Source of the DNA: Saccharopolyspora oryzae
GTDB lineage: Bacteria; Actinomycetota; Actinomycetes; Mycobacteriales; Pseudonocardiaceae
Assembly: GCF_027853915.1 (NCBI RefSeq)
Contig: NZ_JAQGLA010000047.1
Coordinates: 1-52,613 of the forward strand
Length of the DNA stretch: 52,613 nt
Direction of reading: 5' to 3'
Position 1 is the stretch's first letter; every line of letters begins with the position of its first letter. A program made the translations under genes and the position numbers. The notes beneath the pieces were generated by a model that was not told the origin of the DNA, made no database searches, and saw only the letters and a list, made by a program, of their open reading frames with translations. Of the stretch, positions 1-9,169 are shown piece after piece.

Positions 1-117
1 CTCCTGGTCGGACGCTGGCGAACCCTGCACCACATCACCGCCAGCCCCCGCAAAATCGGCGACATCGTCCAAGCCGCCCTCGTCCTCACCCACCACGAAC
101 ACGGCCGAATCCACTGA
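1..117 (+). CDS. IS5-type transposase, C-terminal fragment (cut by window edge)
   Basis: Only the last 38 codons are in the window, read in frame 1 and ending with TGA at 115-117. The peptide contains LVGRWRTLHHITASPRKIGD followed by a hydrophobic helix and an HEHGR ending. This resembles the C-terminal end of IS5-type DDE transposases of actinobacteria, recognised from memory of the family. The catalytic residues lie outside the window. The DNA just after the stop, about 118-127, would be the right end of the IS. It abuts a 44-bp-type palindrome half at ATTGAATTTGC (128 onward), so the insertion seems to have gone into that repeat. IS family assignment is tentative. Confidence 0.6.
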   Translation, partial: LLVGRWRTLHHITASPRKIGDIVQAALVLTHHEHGRIH

Positions 118-127
118 GATCACCTCA

Positions 128-251
128 TTGAATTTGCGGAAGTTCTCCACAGCCAGGACGACTTGTCCACAGGTGTTGGCGTGTCGGAGTCCACAGGTCC
201 CGACACGCCGAGGTCCCGACACGCCCGGGTGTGCAGTTTCAATTGAAACTG
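128..251. repeat. Composite palindromic repeat, copy 1 (5' truncated by IS)
   Basis: The right half of the 44-bp hairpin family (ATTGAATTTGC at 128) is followed by GGAAG, TTCTCCACA (143-151), TTGTCCACA (163-171), an inverted GGCGTGTCGG/CCGACACGCC pair, and the CAATTG-centred palindrome at 234-251. The same order is seen at 24350-24518 and in shorter form at 15187-15295. TTGTCCACA matches the actinobacterial DnaA-box consensus. Confidence 0.8.
234..251. repeat. CAATTG-centred palindrome, copy 1
   Basis: CAGTTTCAATTGAAACTG is a perfect loopless 18-bp palindrome. It is the first of nine related copies in this window. Confidence 0.9.
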
Positions 252-273
252 TGATCCGCCGTGGGTGGGGACT

Positions 274-293
274 GCAGTTTCAATTGAAACTGC
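274..293. repeat. CAATTG-centred palindrome, copy 2
   Basis: GCAGTTTCAATTGAAACTGC is a perfect 20-bp palindrome whose centre lies 41 bp from that of copy 1. Confidence 0.9.
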
Positions 294-330
294 GGGGTAG
301 GGGCACCGACACGCCGAGGTCCCGACACGC

Positions 331-370
331 CGGTTGGTCCGCAGTTTCAATTGAAACTGCGGACCAACCG
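331..370. repeat. Perfect 40-bp palindrome (CAATTG copy 3) downstream of thiG
   Basis: The left half CGGTTGGTCCGCAGTTTCAA is followed immediately by its exact reverse complement, so all 40 bp are palindromic with no loop. It lies 18 bp beyond the thiG stop codon. It could act as a terminator in RNA, but the lack of a loop is more typical of a dimer binding site or a cruciform. The core is copy 3 of the CAATTG family. Confidence 0.9.
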
Positions 371-388
371 GGCCGGGCTACTGGTGGG

Positions 389-1342
<954 letters not shown>

Positions 1343-1355
<13 letters not shown>

Positions 1356-2476
1356 TGCTGTCCTCCCCATCGGCTCGGATCGGTGGTCTTGATCAGCGCG
1401 TCGGGTTCGTCGCCGCGCAGCAGCGCGAGCACCGCGTCCACGGTGACCGGGGCGAGCAGGAACCCGCCGCGGTGGTGGGCGGTGGCGGCCAGCACGCCCG
1501 GCTCCAGCCAGCCGAGCACCGGCAGGTTGTCGTCGGTGCTGGGCCGCAGCCCGGCCCTGGCCTCGACCAGCTGGTACTCGGCGATGCCCGGCATCACCTG
1601 CTCGGCGTCGGCGATCAGGTCGCGCACTCCGCCGAGGGTGACTTCGGTGTCGAACCCGACCTCGTACTGGGTGGCGCCGAGCACCAGTCCCCCGTCGTCG
1701 CGCGGCACCAGGTAGACCGGGCGGCCGTGCACGGGACCGCGCACGGTGCGGCTCGGCGGCGGCAGCGCCGTGCTCCGCGCGCGCAGTCGCAGGATCTCGC
1801 CCTTCACCGGGCGGATCCGGTCGCGCAGCGCCGGGTGCAGGGAACCGGAGTGCGCACCTGCGGCGATCACCGCGACATCGCAGTCCACAGTGGAATCTTC
1901 GAGCTCCACCGCGCCCTCGCGGACGCTTTTCGCCGCCGCTGCGACGAATTCGACCCCCGCAGCCGTCGCCGCAGCGCGCAACGCGGCCAGCGCCAGGCGG
2001 TTGTCGACCGCGAGATCTCCCGGAACTTCGAGGCCACCGCGCACCGCGGGCCCCAAGGACGGTTCGAGCCGCCGCGCCTCCCGGCCCGAAAGCCGGGTCA
2101 CGGTGCGGCCCTGCCGGGACAGGTATTCGGCCAGTTCGTCCAGCTCCGCGCGGTCCGCGCTGTCCACGCCGACGACGAGGGTGCCCTCGCGGCGCAGCCC
2201 GGACGGCAGCCCGGACGCGCGGCTGAGCTCCTCGGCGAAGTCGGGCCAGCGCTCCAGCGACGCGCTGCCCAGCTCGAGCAGCTCCTCCTCGCCGGGCCAG
2301 GCCTCGGCGATCGGCGCCAGCATTCCGCCCGCCACGAAGGACGCACCGGAGGCCGGTGCCGGATCGATCAACTGCACTCGATGCCCGGCGGCCGCTGCGC
2401 GCCAGGCGACGGACAACCCGATCACTCCGCCGCCGATGACGACGACGTGCTCGGTTCGTTCTTCAGACAACTCCAC
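1343..2476 (-). CDS. thiO: Glycine oxidase ThiO
   Basis: This FAD-dependent amine oxidase (DAO fold) makes iminoglycine (dehydroglycine) for ThiG in aerobic thiamine synthesis. The Rossmann signature [18 protein letters not shown] is near the N terminus. The C-terminal half has the [15 protein letters not shown] substrate-domain segment and [15 protein letters not shown]. The length of 377 aa is normal. An upstream ATG at 2524 would lie inside the TPP riboswitch, so translation should begin at GTG 2476 or TTG 2470. The riboswitch 3' end AGGGAG is only one base from the GTG but seven from the TTG, so TTG is a real alternative. First gene of the thiOSG operon. Confidence 0.93.
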
Positions 2477-2559
2477 GCTCCCTGCGCCGGCATGACCCGG
2501 ATCAGGTTCGACGGTCGGGGCCAACGCCCCCTCTCAGCCCGCTACCGGGCTCCCGTGCT
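2477..2559 (-). promoter_or_regulatory. TPP riboswitch (THI element)
   Basis: Read on the minus strand, the region has ACGGGAGCCCG, then GGCTGAGAGG, then AACCTGATCCGGGTCATG and CCGGCGCAGGGAG. These are the conserved blocks of the thiamine pyrophosphate riboswitch (CUGAGA, ACCUGAUC, GCGnAGGGA). The 3' block overlaps the ribosome binding region of thiO, so control of translation initiation is likely. Confidence 0.96.
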
Positions 2560-2638
2560 CACCGCCTTACACCGTACCTGCCGGGAACGCCGACTCCGAG
2601 CCCGCATTCGCGCGCGCACCAGAGCTACCCTGTGGGGC

Positions 2639-3310
2639 ATGCCTGGAATGGACGGCTTCGGCATCCGCGCCCGCCTCAACGAGGCGCGGCTCTACCTGTG
2701 CACCGACGCCCGCACCGAACGCGGTGATCTCGCGGAGTTCGTGGACGCCGCGCTGGCCGGCGGCGTGGACATCGTGCAGCTGCGCGACAAGCAACCCGGG
2801 GGCGCACCGCTGGAGGCGCGCCACGAGCTGGCCGCCCTGGAGGTGCTGGCCGAGGCGTGCGTGCGGCACGGCGCCCTGCTGGCGGTCAACGACCGCGCGG
2901 ACGTCGCGCTGGCCGCGGAAGCCGACATCCTGCACCTGGGGCAGGACGACCTGCCGGTGGACATCGCGCGGCGCATGCTCGGCGAGCACATCGCGATCGG
3001 CCGCTCCACGCACGACGTGGTGCAGGCCGACGCCGCAGCGGCCGAGCCGGGCGTGGACTACTTCTGCACCGGCCCGGTGTGGACGACGCCGACCAAGCCG
3101 GGTCGCGCGGCGGCCGGGCTCGAGCTGGTCAAGCACGCGGCGGAGCACCGCGGGCACGGCCGGCCGTGGTTCGCCATCGGCGGCATCGGCCCGGACAACC
3201 TGGACGAAGCGCTGAAGGCAGGCGCCGAGCGCGTCGTGGTGGTGCGAGCCATCACCGAGGCCGAAGATCCCCGCGCCGCAGCCCGGGAACTCCGCGACCG
3301 CCTCCCCTGA
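2639..3310 (+). CDS. thiE: Thiamine-phosphate synthase ThiE
   Basis: This 223-aa TIM-barrel enzyme joins HMP pyrophosphate and thiazole phosphate into thiamine monophosphate. Family landmarks are [67 protein letters not shown] and the phosphate loop [10 protein letters not shown]. The gene is divergent from thiOSG, with the riboswitch on the other strand between them. No clear Shine-Dalgarno precedes the ATG at 2639. A TACCCT -10-like box at 2626-2631 would place transcription start at or next to the ATG, so a leaderless mRNA is possible. A second in-frame ATG lies at 2648. It ends 57 bp before a convergent protease gene. Confidence 0.95.
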   Translation: MPGMDGFGIRARLNEARLYLCTDARTERGDLAEFVDAALAGGVDIVQLRDKQPGGAPLEARHELAALEVLAEACVRHGALLAVNDRADVALAAEADILHLGQDDLPVDIARRMLGEHIAIGRSTHDVVQADAAAAEPGVDYFCTGPVWTTPTKPGRAAAGLELVKHAAEHRGHGRPWFAIGGIGPDNLDEALKAGAERVVVVRAITEAEDPRAAARELRDRLP

Positions 3311-3320
3311 CCAGTACGAA

Positions 3321-3351
3321 AGCGACCCCCGGCCGGATGCCGGGGGTCGCT
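3321..3351. terminator. Bidirectional terminator between thiE and protease gene
   Basis: Arms AGCGACCCCCGGC (3321-3333) and GCCGGGGGTCGCT (3339-3351) pair perfectly over 13 bp around a 5-base loop. It sits between two convergent genes. Confidence 0.85.
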
Positions 3352-3367
3352 TCGCGTTCGGGGTCGA

Positions 3368-4489
3368 TCAGCGGGTGAGCAGGGTCAGGCCGTAGGTGGA
3401 CAGGATCGGGTTGACCGGCTGGAAGTAGGTCGTGCCGCCGGAGCTGCAGTCGCCCGAACCGCCCGAGGTGACGCCCTGGGCCTGGTCGTCGGAGATGAAC
3501 GAGCCGCCCGAGTCACCGGGCTCGGCGCAGACGTTGGTGCGGGTCAGGCCGGTCACGGTGCCCTGCGGGTACTGGACCGTCTGGTTCTTGGCCTCGACCG
3601 ATCCGCAGTGCCAGCCCGTGGTCGAGCCCGAGCGGCAGATCGCCGCGCCCTCGGCCACCTCGGTGGATCCGGCGACGTCGACGGTGGTGCCGTCGTAGCG
3701 GTTCACCTGCGGTTGCGGGGTGTCGGAGGTGACGCTCACCCAGGCGTAGTCGTTGCCAGGGAAGGTCGAGCCCTCGAACCGCCCGTCGGGCTGGGACGTG
3801 GTCGCACCGGTCTGGCCGCAGTGGCCCGCGGTGACGAACCCGCCCTGCACGGAGAAGCCGACCGAGCAGCGGGCACCGCTGCCGATGTAGTAGGCGTTGC
3901 CGCCGACCACGGCGTAGGTGCGCGGGTTCTCCATCGACTCGACGACCCGCACGGCCTGCGAGAGAACGCCCGTGGCCTGCACGAACTTGGCCGCCTGGGA
4001 CGCGGATCCGGGCCGGGTGGTGACGATGACGGAGTTCTCCCTGGCCTGCGCGTACCAGCCCGAGACCGACTTCGGAGCGAAGTTGCTGTGCTGGTTGAGC
4101 CCGGCCACCACGCCGTTGAGCTGCTCGACGGTGAAGTCGGCCTTCTTCGGCACGGCGCCCATCGCGAGCACCTGGTTGAAGCGAGCTTCGTCGGTGGTCA
4201 GGACGACGAGCTTGCCCTGCGCGGCGTCGAAGTAGGCGCCGCCGTACGAACCGGCCAGCGTGCGGCTGAGCACCTGCTCCGCGCGGGTCGCGGTGGCCTG
4301 CTGGTCGAGCCGCTGCAGCGCTTGGTCCCGGGTCATCCCCAGGTCGCGCTGCATCGCGTCGAGCTGGGTGACCGCCGGGGTTTCCGGCGGGGCGGATCCG
4401 GTCGCGGTGGCCGGCATGGTGAGCGCGGCCACCGTCCCAGCTGCCAGCACCACGGTCCCGGCCACCCGGGCCGCGAGTCTGCGCTTCAT
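3368..4489 (-). CDS. Secreted alpha-lytic/streptogrisin-type serine protease (S1E) with propeptide
   Basis: The 373-aa preproprotein starts at ATG 4489, seven bases after GGAGGAG; a longer reading adds 11 codons across this Shine-Dalgarno. Residues about 1-30 form a signal peptide (MKRRLAARVAG then a hydrophobic stretch, cleavage near ATATG). Residues about 35-190 form the pro-region typical of alpha-lytic/streptogrisin proteases, which acts as folding chaperone. The mature domain begins near 192 (TYAVVGGNAYYIG). The catalytic triad is visible as TAGHC (His223), GNDYAW (Asp247) and GDSGGS (Ser327), with three likely disulfides. The role is extracellular protein degradation. It is transcribed alone and is convergent with thiE. 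Confidence 0.93.
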   Translation of the reverse strand: MKRRLAARVAGTVVLAAGTVAALTMPATATGSAPPETPAVTQLDAMQRDLGMTRDQALQRLDQQATATRAEQVLSRTLAGSYGGAYFDAAQGKLVVLTTDEARFNQVLAMGAVPKKADFTVEQLNGVVAGLNQHSNFAPKSVSGWYAQARENSVIVTTRPGSASQAAKFVQATGVLSQAVRVVESMENPRTYAVVGGNAYYIGSGARCSVGFSVQGGFVTAGHCGQTGATTSQPDGRFEGSTFPGNDYAWVSVTSDTPQPQVNRYDGTTVDVAGSTEVAEGAAICRSGSTTGWHCGSVEAKNQTVQYPQGTVTGLTRTNVCAEPGDSGGSFISDDQAQGVTSGGSGDCSSGGTTYFQPVNPILSTYGLTLLTR

Positions 4490-4659
4490 CTGATGTCTCC
4501 TCCTGTGAGCTGGATCTCGCAACCCCCGTCGCGCGATCCAGTATCAGAGGACTACACCAGTCCCACATCCACCTTTTGTCCCATTAGGCACGAAACTCGG
4601 CCTGATCGAGGTAGCCCAATCGTCGTTCATACGAACGGTTTTCAGAGTTCAGCCTCGAG

Positions 4660-4703
4660 TCGTGAGCACTTCGGGGAGCTGGGGCACCCCGAAGTGCTCA
4701 CGA
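4660..4703. repeat. GTGAGCACTT hairpin, copy 1 (terminator-like)
   Basis: Arms TCGTGAGCACTTCGGGG (4660-4676) and its reverse complement at 4687-4703 form a 17-bp perfect stem with a 10-base loop. It lies just 3' of the gene ending at 4714. It shares GTGAGCACTT with two other hairpins in this window at 11141 and 37018. Confidence 0.85.
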
Positions 4704-4713
4704 GGGGCGGAGC

Positions 4714-5730
4714 TCAGTTCATCCGGGGGTCCTGGAACAGACCCGTCGGAGGCGCCGTTTCGGTCGGCTGCTCCGTCTGGGTCTGCTGCTCGGTCGGGAC
4801 CTGCTCCGTCGTCGTCGGCTGGGTCGGCTGCTGGGTCGGGGTCTGCTCCGTCGACGGCGGCTGGGTGGGCGGCGGCGTCGACGGGACCTCGGTGCTCGGC
4901 GCCGGCTCGCGGGTGGTGGTCTCCACCGGCTTCTCGACCTTGGTCGGCGGCGGCGCCACCTCCTCCCGGGGCTGGCGGTCCAGCACGTGGCCGAGCGTCG
5001 TACCGCTCTCCTCGCCGGAAAGCGGACGGCCGGTGATCCCCTCGAAGCCGGTGACGACCAGCATGGCCAGCACGAACGCCACCACGCAGCTGGCCGCCGC
5101 CATCACCCAGCGCTTCCGGACCTTGCGCCGGTCGACCGGGACCGGGGACTCCTCCGGGGCCTCCACCACCGCGGTCGACAGGTCGATCCGCTTGGTGCCC
5201 TCGGAGTCGACGACCTGCTCGCCGCCGGGCCACTGCATGCCCGGCGCGACGTGGATCCGGCGCGTCGCCTCCTCGCTCGCGGGCTTGGCCGGGTCGACCT
5301 TGCGCGTCGCCTCCAGCGAGAGGACGCGCGTGGTCTCCCCCAACGCCTTGCGCGCCTGCTCCGTCGCCTTGCGGGTCTCCTCGGACGACTTGCGGGCCTC
5401 CGCCATCTTGCGCAGCTCAGCAGGCAACTGCCGGGCGTGGACGCGGGTGGCCCGCTTGGCCTTCACCGCCGCGACCAGCGCCTTGTCCTTGGCGTTCTCG
5501 AACGAGCGCTGGTACAGCGCGCCGCCGACGGTGATGATCACGCTGGTCATGCCAGCGCCGATCACGGTGCCGGCGACCCCGAGCCGGGAACCCAGGAACG
5601 CCGCCGTCACCGACGCGGTGGCCGCCCCCGCGACCTGCGCCGGCTTGATGTCGATCTTCTTGGCCTTCTGCTCCTCGTCCGAGTCCTTCTCGTCCGGCTC
5701 GTCCAGCTGATCCTCTTTGTGCCTGACCAT
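4714..5730 (-). CDS. Hypothetical membrane protein with Thr/Pro/Gln-rich tail
   Basis: Unrecognised protein of about 338 aa. The N terminus is highly charged (DQLDEPDEKDSDEEQKAKK). It is followed by a glycine/alanine-rich hydrophobic segment (about 33-70) that could be a hairpin of two membrane helices, a basic region rich in RK and TRK motifs (about 75-150), and a second membrane segment (about 210-230). The extracytoplasmic tail is repetitive (PPPTQPPSTEQTPTQQPTQP) and ends DPRMN. Such tails are typical of wall-spanning linkers. The ATG at 5730 is chosen, but GTG at 5754 is possible and neither has an ideal Shine-Dalgarno spacing. A function cannot be assigned. Confidence 0.75.
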   Translation of the reverse strand: MVRHKEDQLDEPDEKDSDEEQKAKKIDIKPAQVAGAATASVTAAFLGSRLGVAGTVIGAGMTSVIITVGGALYQRSFENAKDKALVAAVKAKRATRVHARQLPAELRKMAEARKSSEETRKATEQARKALGETTRVLSLEATRKVDPAKPASEEATRRIHVAPGMQWPGGEQVVDSEGTKRIDLSTAVVEAPEESPVPVDRRKVRKRWVMAAASCVVAFVLAMLVVTGFEGITGRPLSGEESGTTLGHVLDRQPREEVAPPPTKVEKPVETTTREPAPSTEVPSTPPPTQPPSTEQTPTQQPTQPTTTEQVPTEQQTQTEQPTETAPPTGLFQDPRMN

Positions 5731-5838
5731 GGCTCCCACGCACTCAGAACGCACTCTCTCCAGAACGGAAAACGGCCGACGGCGCGGCTTTTCTCCTGAT
5801 CAGCGCGTTTCGTGAGTACTCCCACTCGGTGTAACGCC

Positions 5839-5871
5839 AGGAGGGCACCCCGCGCGGCGGGATGCCCTCCT
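5839..5871. terminator. Terminator downstream of dasR-like gene
   Basis: Arms AGGAGGGCA (5839-5847) and TGCCCTCCT (5863-5871) pair exactly, and the inner CCCCGC/GCGGG bases extend the stem. It lies 24 bp past the 3' end of the GntR-family gene. Confidence 0.75.
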
Positions 5872-5894
5872 CGACGGCGTTGCGGTGGCGGCGC

Positions 5895-6650
5895 TCAGTT
5901 CGGCGGGTTCAGGCGGGCGACGAACTTGTACCGGTCGCCGCGGTAGATCGAGCGCACCCACTCCACCGGGTGCCCCTCGGTGTCGAAGGAGTGCCGGGAC
6001 AGCAGCAGCATCGGGAGCCCCACCTCGGAGCCCAGCAGCTCGGCCTCCTCGGGGCTGGCCAGCGCGGTCTCTATCGTCTCCTCGGCGTGCCCCAGCTCGA
6101 CGTCGAAGTTCTCGCGCAGCACCTGGTACAGCGATCCGCCGGACTCCAGCCGGCGGGTCAGCCCGCGGAACCGGGTCAGCGGCAGGTGGGTGGTCTCGAT
6201 GGCCATCGGCTCACCGTCGGCCAGCCGCAACCGGCGCAGCCGCAGCACGGTGGCGCTGGGCTTGGTCTCCAGCAGCGTCGCCAGCTCCGGATCTGCCGGT
6301 TCCTCGACGACCTCCAGCAGCCGCGAGGTGGGCTGGCGCCCCTGCGCCCGCATGTCCTCGGTGTAGCTGCTCAGCTGCAGCCGCTGGGCGACCTTCGGCT
6401 TGGCCGCGAAGGTGCCCTTGCCCTGCACCCGCAGCAGCCGGCCCTCCACCGTCAGCTCGGCCAGCGCCTGGCGGACCGTGGTGCGCGAGACGTCGAACTC
6501 GGCGGCCAGCGATCGTTCGGTGGGGATGGGCGATCCGGGCGGCAGCGAGCGGAGCATGTCCAGCAGGTGCTGCTTGAGCCCCCAGTACTTCGGTTCTCGT
6601 TGCGCGCGCCCCGACGAGTCCGCCCCGCCGGACACGGACGTTTCGAGCAT
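5895..6650 (-). CDS. dasR: GntR/HutC-family aminosugar regulator, DasR-like
   Basis: The 251-aa protein starts at ATG 6650, preceded by TAGGAGG. Residues about 22-88 are the winged helix ([43 protein letters not shown]). Residues about 100-240 are a UTRA effector domain, which in DasR binds glucosamine 6-phosphate. It is divergent from a sugar ABC operon, the arrangement of dasR and dasABC in Streptomyces. Two dre-like operators lie before the transporter genes (6882) and the SIS gene (10050), and a weaker one at 6714 lies in its own upstream region. The expected role is repression of aminosugar uptake and catabolism. Orthology is inferred from length, domains and context. Confidence 0.88.
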   Translation of the reverse strand: MLETSVSGGADSSGRAQREPKYWGLKQHLLDMLRSLPPGSPIPTERSLAAEFDVSRTTVRQALAELTVEGRLLRVQGKGTFAAKPKVAQRLQLSSYTEDMRAQGRQPTSRLLEVVEEPADPELATLLETKPSATVLRLRRLRLADGEPMAIETTHLPLTRFRGLTRRLESGGSLYQVLRENFDVELGHAEETIETALASPEEAELLGSEVGLPMLLLSRHSFDTEGHPVEWVRSIYRGDRYKFVARLNPPN

Positions 6651-6713
6651 CGTTCCTCCTACCGCCACGAACCTTGCCGCCCCAGAAGCGTCGAAGTCGC
6701 CGCCTCGCCGAAG

Positions 6714-6727
6714 TCGTCCAGACCACC
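6714..6727. promoter_or_regulatory. Weak dre-like site upstream of dasR
   Basis: TCGTCCAGACCACC differs from the TGGTCTAGACCA core of DasR sites at two core positions. It lies about 65 bp upstream of the dasR start. Autoregulation is possible but weakly supported. Confidence 0.35.
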
Positions 6728-6844
6728 AGCATGCCCGAAGCGCGCGCCCCCGCGAGCGCCGCCGGGTCATCCGGGCCGGACGGCGATCTGCTCCCGAAGC
6801 TCAAGCCAGCCTTATGCGTGGATGAACAGTAACCCCGCGGACTC

Positions 6845-6850
6845 TTGACA
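6845..6850 (+). promoter_or_regulatory. Candidate -35 box of the dasABC promoter
   Basis: TTGACA is a perfect -35 hexamer about 90 bp before the dasA start, followed by the small inverted repeat GGTGT-gca-ACACC at 6854-6866. The -10 is not clear (CACAAT at 6866 has a 15-base spacer). The dre-like site lies just downstream, where a repressor would block transcription. Confidence 0.45.
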
Positions 6851-6881
6851 TCGGGTGTGCAACACCACAATCCTCACCTGC

Positions 6882-6897
6882 ATTGGTCTACACCAAA
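6882..6897. promoter_or_regulatory. dre-like DasR operator upstream of dasA
   Basis: ATTGGTCTACACCAAA is a near palindrome (TTGGTCT/ACACCAA, one mismatch) and closely fits the published dre consensus built on TGGTCTAGACCA. It lies between the candidate -35 box and the dasA Shine-Dalgarno. Confidence 0.75.
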
Positions 6898-6938
6898 AGC
6901 TTTGCAACTCCGCGACGCCGCGGAGGAAGGGGCGAAAA

Positions 6939-8207
6939 TTGAAGACCTGGAGAGCGCTCGCGGCCGCCGCCGCGACGTCGTTGGCGCTGGCCGGATGCGG
7001 TGGGGGTCCCGGGGTCAGCGACAACACCCTGACCGTGTGGCTGATGGACGGGTCCGCGTCCGACGCGCTGATCGACGAGCTCAACAAGGAGTTCGAGCAG
7101 AGCCACCCGGGCATGAAGGTGGACTACCAGATCCAGCAGTGGAACGGCATCCAGGACCGGCTGACCACCGCGCTGGCCAGCGAAGATCCGCCGGACGTGA
7201 TCGAGCTCGGGAACAGCCAGAACCCGCAGTTCTCCGCCGAGGGCACGCTGCTGGACCTCACCGCCGACGCCGACGCGCTGAACAAGTCGCAGTGGGTTCC
7301 GGCGCTGGGCGAATCCGGCGCGTGGGAGGGCAAGCAGTACGGCGTGCCGTTCTACGCGGCCAACCGCGTGGTGGTCTACAACAAGCAGCTCTTCGACCAG
7401 GCCGGCATCACCCAGCCGCCCACCACCCGCGACGAGCTGCTGGGCGCCATCGCCAAGCTCGAGCAGACCCACGGCTCGGACCCCGAGTTCCAGTCGCTCT
7501 ACCTGCCCGGCCAGTCCTGGTACGCGCTGCTGTCGTTCGTCTGGGACTCCGGCGGTGAGCTCGCCGTCCGCGACGGCGCCGACTACAAGGGCGCGCTCGA
7601 CACCCCGCAGGCCCGCGAAGGCGTCGAGTACTACCAGCAGCTCTTCGAGGAGTCGCGCACCCAGGCCGCGGCCGACATCGACGAGGCCAAGCCGCAGCAG
7701 GCCGAGATCTACGCCAAGGGCAAGGTCGCGATGATGATCGCGCTGCCCTGGGAGGTGCAGACCGCGGCCGAGACCAACCCGCAGATCACCGGGCTCACCA
7801 GCGCCTTCCCGATCCCGTCGAAGTACCCGGGCAAGACCGCGCCGGTGTTCCTCGGCGGCTCCAACCTGGCGATCCCGGCGGGCAGCGCCGACGCCGACGC
7901 GGCCAAGGACTACCTGAAGCTGCTGACCAGCCAGAAGTACCAGACCAAGATCGCCGAGAGCGGCGTGGTGCCGGGCGCCTCGCAGGACACCAGCGCGCTG
8001 GAGGGCAACCCGGTCAGCGCGGCGATGGCGATCGCGTCCAAGTCCGGCAAGGTGCCGCCGGCCGTTCCGCAGTGGGCCACCGTGGAATCCGGCCAGAACC
8101 CGCTGAAGGACATGATGACCTCGGTGCTGACCGGCCAGAAGAGCGTCGTGGACGCGACCATCGCGGCCAACGAGAAGATCACCGAGCTGCTGGCGGCGAA
8201 GAACTGA
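6939..8207 (+). CDS. dasA: Sugar ABC transporter substrate-binding lipoprotein, DasA-like
   Basis: The 422-aa lipoprotein starts at TTG 6939, with GGAGGAAGGGG about six bases upstream. An upstream ATG would add 28 residues without signal-peptide character. The signal peptide LKTWRALAAAAATSLALAGC ends in the lipobox LAGC. The rest is a family 1 extracellular solute-binding protein (TVWLMDGS, FEQSHPGMKVDYQIQQWNGIQDRL, YGVPFYAANRVVVYN). It should capture chitobiose or GlcNAc-type sugars outside the membrane and deliver them to DasB/DasC. It is the first gene of dasABC, controlled by the dre-like site just upstream. Substrate is inferred from context. Confidence 0.9.
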   Translation: MKTWRALAAAAATSLALAGCGGGPGVSDNTLTVWLMDGSASDALIDELNKEFEQSHPGMKVDYQIQQWNGIQDRLTTALASEDPPDVIELGNSQNPQFSAEGTLLDLTADADALNKSQWVPALGESGAWEGKQYGVPFYAANRVVVYNKQLFDQAGITQPPTTRDELLGAIAKLEQTHGSDPEFQSLYLPGQSWYALLSFVWDSGGELAVRDGADYKGALDTPQAREGVEYYQQLFEESRTQAAADIDEAKPQQAEIYAKGKVAMMIALPWEVQTAAETNPQITGLTSAFPIPSKYPGKTAPVFLGGSNLAIPAGSADADAAKDYLKLLTSQKYQTKIAESGVVPGASQDTSALEGNPVSAAMAIASKSGKVPPAVPQWATVESGQNPLKDMMTSVLTGQKSVVDATIAANEKITELLAAKN

Positions 8208-8209
8208 CC

Positions 8210-9169
8210 ATGACCGCCACGCAAACCCGCCCGGCGTCGGGCACCGCGGAACCGCCCGCGGTGCCCGGCGCCCGGCGCCGCACCTCGGTGTCGATGCCGT
8301 ACCTGCTGCTGGCCCCCGCCGTGCTGGCACTGGTCGTGCTGCTCGGCTGGCCCGCGGTGAACGTGATCATCACCAGCTTCCGGAAGCTCGACCTCGGCGA
8401 GCTCACCAGCGGCCGGGTCGTCTGGGCCGGTTTCGACAACTACGCGGAGGTCCTCAGCGGCTCGGACTTCTGGGTCATCGCGCTGCGGACCGTGGTGTTC
8501 ACCGCCTGCATGGTGGCCGCCACGGTCGTGATCGCGCTGCTGCTGGCGCTGCTGATGCAGAACATCCCGGCGGTGCCGCGGGTGCTGCTGCAGATCAGCC
8601 TGCTGCTGGCGTGGGCGATGCCGCAGCTGGCCGCGACGACGGTGTTCCAGTGGATCTTCGACCAGCAGTTCGGGATCCTGAACAAGACCCTGGTGCTGCT
8701 GGGCTTCGACTCCTTCGAGCGCGCCGCCTGGTTCTCCAGCGGCACCAGCACCCTCACCGTGGTCGGCATCCTGATCGTCTGGCAGGCCGTGCCGTTCGTG
8801 GCGATGACGCTCTATGCCGCGCTGATCGGCGTGCCCAAGGACCTGTACGAATCGGCCGGGATCGACGGCGCGAACGCCCACCAGACCTTCGCCGCGATCA
8901 CCTGGCCGCACCTCAAACCGGTGCTGATGATCGTGACGTTCCTGTCGATCCTGTGGGACTTCAAGGTGTTCTCGCAGGTGTGGGCGATCCGCGAGGGCGG
9001 CCCGAACGGGGAGAGCACCACGCTGCCGGTGCTGCAGTACCTCGAGGGCATCGCGGGCAAGCACTTCGGCGTGGCCGCCGCGGTCAGCGTGCTGATGGTG
9101 CTCGTGCTCGTCGTCGTCTGCGCCCAGTACCTGCGCCTGCTGCTGCGATCCCAGGAGGGTGAGCTGTGA
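8210..9169 (+). CDS. dasB: Sugar ABC transporter permease, DasB-like (MalF type)
   Basis: The 319-aa integral membrane protein has about six helices, beginning with YLLLAPAVLALVVLLGWPA. Near residue 225 it carries the EAA loop that docks the ATPase (ESAGIDGANAHQTFAAITWP). ATG 8210 follows the dasA stop by two bases, so the genes are coupled. It pairs with the next permease. No ATPase is encoded in the operon, so a shared ATPase of the MsiK type is needed; one candidate lies at 29970-31064. Confidence 0.92.
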   Translation: MTATQTRPASGTAEPPAVPGARRRTSVSMPYLLLAPAVLALVVLLGWPAVNVIITSFRKLDLGELTSGRVVWAGFDNYAEVLSGSDFWVIALRTVVFTACMVAATVVIALLLALLMQNIPAVPRVLLQISLLLAWAMPQLAATTVFQWIFDQQFGILNKTLVLLGFDSFERAAWFSSGTSTLTVVGILIVWQAVPFVAMTLYAALIGVPKDLYESAGIDGANAHQTFAAITWPHLKPVLMIVTFLSILWDFKVFSQVWAIREGGPNGESTTLPVLQYLEGIAGKHFGVAAAVSVLMVLVLVVVCAQYLRLLLRSQEGEL

